From Pseudomonadota bacterium (GTDB taxonomy: Bacteria > Pseudomonadota > Alphaproteobacteria > Acetobacterales > Acetobacteraceae): a stretch of 36,899 nt of DNA. A program made the position numbers and the translations under genes. Numbering within the stretch: position 1 is the first letter of the stretch; the number at the start of each line of letters is the position of its first letter. Location: the NCBI GenBank assembly GCA_021818425.1, contig JAKAEC010000015.1, forward strand, positions 1-36,899. The letters run 5' to 3'. A model generated the notes under the pieces. That model searched no databases. It saw only the letters and a program-made list of their open reading frames with translations, and had not been told where the DNA came from. Below, piece after piece: positions 34,184 through 36,899 of the stretch.

Positions 34184-34246
34184 CTGCCGGCCAAGACCGC
34201 CTTCAAAGCCCTTGCTGATGTCGGCCGGACATGGTGCATTTCTGAC

Positions 34247-34819
34247 ATGGTTAAACTCGACAAAATTTATACCCGCGGCGGCGATCATGGTGAAACCTCG
34301 TTGGGCGACGGAGTGCGCGTGCCCAAATCTTCCGCGCGGATCAGTGCGCTGGGTGAGGTGGACGAGGCAAACGCCGCCATCGGCTTGGCACGCTTGGGGG
34401 CGGATGGCCCGACTGACGCGATTTTGGCACATATCCAGAACGATTTGTTCGATCTAGGCGCCGATTTATGCATGCCAATTCGTGAAAGTGACCGCCCCGC
34501 GCTGCGGCTCATGCAATCCCAGATCGACTGGCTGGAGCAACGAATCGACGCGTTGACTGCGAGACTGTCGCCGCTCACCTCCTTCGTTCTGCCAACGGGT
34601 AATGCCTTGGCAGCGCGGCTGCATTTTGCTCGCACCGTCGTGCGGCGGGCGGAGCGCGCGGTGGTGCACCTACTGGAAGCGCCAGATGAGGCGGTGAATC
34701 GGCTGGTGTTAATTTATCTAAACCGCCTGTCTGACCTGTTGTTCGTGCTGGCCCGCGCGGCCAATGGAAATGGCAGCGCCGATGTGCTTTGGGTGCCCGC
34801 TGGAAGCCGGAATGGCTGA
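34247..34819 (+). CDS. corrinoid adenosyltransferase, PduO type
   Basis: The enzyme transfers the adenosyl group of ATP to cob(I)alamin to form adenosylcobalamin. The 190-residue protein has the PduO-type N-terminal ATP-binding motif YTRGGDHGETSLGDG (about 8-22) with KSSARISALGEVDEANAAIG, and the later LPTGNALAARLHFARTVVRR and YLNRLSDLLFVLARAAN signatures. The usual TGD of TRTGDxGxT is replaced by GGD. It starts 63 bases after ccmB and its end overlaps the start of the kinase fusion gene by 8 bases. No cobalamin riboswitch is visible in the short leader. Confidence 0.93.
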   Translation: MVKLDKIYTRGGDHGETSLGDGVRVPKSSARISALGEVDEANAAIGLARLGADGPTDAILAHIQNDLFDLGADLCMPIRESDRPALRLMQSQIDWLEQRIDALTARLSPLTSFVLPTGNALAARLHFARTVVRRAERAVVHLLEAPDEAVNRLVLIYLNRLSDLLFVLARAANGNGSADVLWVPAGSRNG

Positions 34820-36482
34820 ACCGACGGGATGGTCCATCCAGGTCACGTTCGCTAACCAGGGTGGGGATGCCGTAGCGCGGAATTTCTACGCGCTTTACGA
34901 GGGGGAAAATTTTGGCGCCCCGGGGCGCGGCGTTCTGGCCGTCATTGCCCACGCTCATGCCGAGGGTGGGCAGATGCTGCAAGGAGCTCAGGCGGCGGTG
35001 CAGAGCGCGGCACACAGCTTTGCGGAGGGCTATTTCGGCGGTCGGCGTACTCTGTCCCCCTGTAAGGCGGCGACTCTGTCTCTGATTTCGGTCAATCGCT
35101 GGCTGGCGGGGCAAAAGCAGGGGGGGGCGCCGGTCTCGCTTTCGGCGCTCTTGTTGCAAGACCAGCGGCTGGGGCTCGTCCAGGTCGGTGCGTGCCAAGT
35201 CTACCGGCTGCGTGGCGGCGGGCTCACGCCACTGACCTTTCCACATATCCGCCTGCCAGATACCGCTGCGTTCGTACCCACCCGCGCTTTGGGGCTCGAG
35301 ACGGACCTCGCGCTGGACCTGGCGGAGAAGGAAGCCGAGGCCAGCGATATTTATCTGCTCGTTGCAGGGCTGACGGTAGTGGAGGGCGTTTACGCCGCCC
35401 TCGTGCCGGTCGCGGCGCAGGCGGGTGAGCAGGGCTTGGCGCAGGCCGTGCTGACTGCGCTCGCTCCTCTACCCGGACCGGACAAATCGGTAATGGCGCT
35501 GACGCTGCAAAATCTGCCCGAGGCTGAGCCTGATGAAACGGTGCGCTCCGCCCTAGCGCACCTGCCCATCCGCCCGCCCCCGCGTGCTGGCGATGTATGG
35601 GATGGTTTTGAGATCGGCGCCACTCTGTTCCGGGGCCGCTACACAATGATGGTGGCGGCGAGAGATTTGCGTGCCGGGCGCGAGGTGGCGCTGAAAATCC
35701 CGCTGCCCTCAATGTTGCAGGATGAAGTGTTCTCCGCCGGCTTCATGCGAGAAGCCTGGATCGGTGCCACTGTGCGTAGTCAGAATGTGGCGCATTATAT
35801 CGAAATTCCGAACGAGCGCCGTACATCACTTTATCTCGTGATGCCGCTTTATCATGGTGAAACGCTGGAAAAACGCCTAAACCGCGCGCCGCTGATGAGC
35901 CTGCCAGAGGGTGTTGGTATCGCTTTTCGGTTATGCGAGGCGGTGCAGGACTTGGCCGCCATTGAGGTGGTACACCGCGACCTGAAGCCGGACAATGTGA
36001 TGCTGCTCGAGACCGGCGACGTAAGACTCCTAGATCTCGGCTTGGCCTATCTGCCAGGACTCGATGCTGCCAATGCGGCGCGGCCGGGCGGCACAATCCG
36101 CTACATGGCGCCGGAATTGCTGAAAGGCACGCCCGCCAATGCACGCACCGAGGTTTATGCGCTAGCGGTGAGCATTTATCGCATGTTCTCGGGTGGGGCC
36201 TTTCCGTATGGACAGCATGAGACGTGGCCTCTGGCCCGCCTGCGGCCGGACCTGCCCGCGTGGTTGGGTGAGACGCTGGGCAAGGCGTTGGCTGCCCGGC
36301 CAGAGGATAGGTTCGCCGATGCTGGGGCGTTTGCGCTGGCTTTGCAGCTTGGCCTTCGCAAAGGTCGGGATGCGTTACCGCCGCGCAAACGCTTTGTCTT
36401 CAGCAGCCTCCGAATCTGGCAAGGAATTGCCCTGCTGTTCGCCCTTTTGTTTGCAATCACTTGGCTGCGGGCGATGAAATGA
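34812..36482 (+). CDS. PP2C-like / serine-threonine protein kinase fusion, membrane anchored
   Basis: A 556-residue protein from ATG 34812; an ATG at 34764 is possible but lies inside the previous gene. Residues 1-235 follow the PP2C-like order of bifunctional kinase/phosphatases, but the metal-binding aspartates are missing (VIAHAHAEG where ADG is expected, VQVGACQVYRL for VGDARxYRL, LLVAGL for ATDG). Residues 265-515 form a protein kinase with Lys295 (VALK), HRDLKPDN (388-395), DLG at 408-410 in place of DFG, and APE at 433-435. The glycine-rich loop is poor. A single membrane helix (about 537-553) ends the protein, placing the kinase in the cytoplasm. The targets are unknown. Its stop overlaps the start of the next, broken gene (ATGA). 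Confidence 0.85.
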   Translation: MAEPTGWSIQVTFANQGGDAVARNFYALYEGENFGAPGRGVLAVIAHAHAEGGQMLQGAQAAVQSAAHSFAEGYFGGRRTLSPCKAATLSLISVNRWLAGQKQGGAPVSLSALLLQDQRLGLVQVGACQVYRLRGGGLTPLTFPHIRLPDTAAFVPTRALGLETDLALDLAEKEAEASDIYLLVAGLTVVEGVYAALVPVAAQAGEQGLAQAVLTALAPLPGPDKSVMALTLQNLPEAEPDETVRSALAHLPIRPPPRAGDVWDGFEIGATLFRGRYTMMVAARDLRAGREVALKIPLPSMLQDEVFSAGFMREAWIGATVRSQNVAHYIEIPNERRTSLYLVMPLYHGETLEKRLNRAPLMSLPEGVGIAFRLCEAVQDLAAIEVVHRDLKPDNVMLLETGDVRLLDLGLAYLPGLDAANAARPGGTIRYMAPELLKGTPANARTEVYALAVSIYRMFSGGAFPYGQHETWPLARLRPDLPAWLGETLGKALAARPEDRFADAGAFALALQLGLRKGRDALPPRKRFVFSSLRIWQGIALLFALLFAITWLRAMK

Positions 36483-36732
36483 CTCGCGTACTCGATATGA
36501 GCGATCTGCATATCGAAATAGGCTGCAAGCGGCGCGGAGCACTCGGGGTGTTGCTGAGTAGGTCACCATTAGACACCCGACCCTTGTTGAAAAGCGTGCC
36601 TCAGCCTGACCTCATCGTGCTAGCTGGCGATATCCATAGCAGCGTGTTCCGCGTGGCCTATGCGGACAGTCTAGCCAAGCGCTTCGGGGCCCCCGTCGCT
36701 TGGTGGCGGGTAATCACGAACGGAACTATTAA
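36479..36732 (+). pseudogene. metallophosphoesterase, broken at the GNHE motif
   Basis: The gene starts at an ATG overlapping the kinase stop. It reads TRVLDMSDLHIEIG (the D-x-H metal site), then PDLIVLAGDIHSSV (the GD site) and AKRFGAPVAWW. The third motif is only found one frame over as AGNHERNY (36706-36729, expected GNHE-F/Y-Y), and a TAA follows at 36730-36732. In the original frame translation runs on to 36745. Thus about 80 of the usual 250 residues remain and the C-terminal metal-binding histidines are gone. A transposase starts about 40 bases further on, so insertion of that element probably cut the gene. Confidence 0.75.
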
Positions 36733-36767
36733 GTTGACTAAATAGATGGCTAGCTGCAGAACAAAAC

Positions 36768-36899
36768 ATGACGATGACACTCCGCGCCTTCAATGAGATG
36801 TTTCCTGACGAGGACGCGGCACGTTCTTGGTTTGAGAAGTCGCGCTGGCCGCATGGACCCGAGTGTTATCATTGTGGCGCGGTCGGCAATGCAGCATAC
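36768..36899 (+). mobile_element. IS1595-family transposase, 5' part (runs off the window)
   Basis: The 44 visible codons read MTMTLRAFNEMFPDEDAARS, then WFEKSRWPHGPECYHCG. This is the N-terminal zinc-ribbon region of IS1595-family transposases (FPDEDACxxxLExxRWPxGxxCPxCGS). The first CxxC pair is visible; the second and the catalytic domain are outside the window. The element's left end must lie between about 36720 and 36767; I could not define its inverted repeat. The start could also be the ATG at 36774. Confidence 0.8.

Noticed and set aside
34184-34246. Possible cobalamin riboswitch before the adenosyltransferase
   Set aside because: The spacer is only 63 bases, too short for a B12 riboswitch, and no B12-box sequence is visible.
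1-36899. CRISPR array, tRNA or rRNA
   Set aside because: No regularly spaced direct repeats, cloverleaf or rRNA-like stretch was found on reading both strands.

Overview
The window looks like chromosomal DNA of a Gram-negative alphaproteobacterium, most likely an acidophilic member of the Acetobacteraceae. This is inferred from gene families read by eye: a complete system I cytochrome c maturation set, an alcohol-dehydrogenase-type triheme cytochrome, TamA/TamB, and the psd-pssA pair. No rRNA, tRNA or CRISPR array was seen, so the species cannot be named. The DNA is GC-rich in the genes and visibly more AT-rich in several decayed gaps.

Layout. 1-2455: end of a LysM envelope protein, then psd and pssA overlapping (phosphatidylethanolamine synthesis). 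2567-4466: a DUF2188 protein, a gap with a decayed coding relic, and a short-chain dehydrogenase. 4511-15788: housekeeping genes, namely prfC, convergent tamA-tamB (outer-membrane assembly), an EAL-HDOD signalling protein, rluC-like and rarA overlapping, and a small membrane protein. 15844-18752: a gene graveyard. A transglutaminase C-terminus (minus strand), an IS256-family transposase N-terminus fused to it, a circularly permuted ATP-grasp gene and an alpha-E gene are all broken. 18749-23727: an intact membrane glycosyltransferase, an IS630 relic, fpr, and a large PLP-fold protein I cannot name. 23728-24341: a gap with no convincing gene.

24342-34183 is a c-type cytochrome block. ccmC-D-E-F-G-H-I lie on the minus strand as an almost fully overlapping operon. 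ccmA-ccmB lie on the plus strand. Between them sit three cytochrome genes: a secreted protein with one CxxCH near its N-terminus followed by what looks like an outer-membrane barrel, a small class I cytochrome c 18 bases downstream of it, and a triheme membrane-anchored cytochrome. Substrates and maturation machinery are thus side by side. The arrangement is compatible with an electron route across the periplasm to the outer membrane.

34247-36899: a PduO-type cobalamin adenosyltransferase overlaps a PP2C-like/kinase fusion whose phosphatase half has lost its metal-binding aspartates. This is followed by a metallophosphoesterase gene that breaks at its GNHE motif, and by the start of an IS1595-family transposase that runs off the window.

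The two most interesting things are the outer-membrane cytochrome module inside the split ccm locus, and the step-by-step decay of the ATP-grasp/alpha-E/transglutaminase cluster with readable lesions and junctions. All identifications are from reading motifs; no database search was run.
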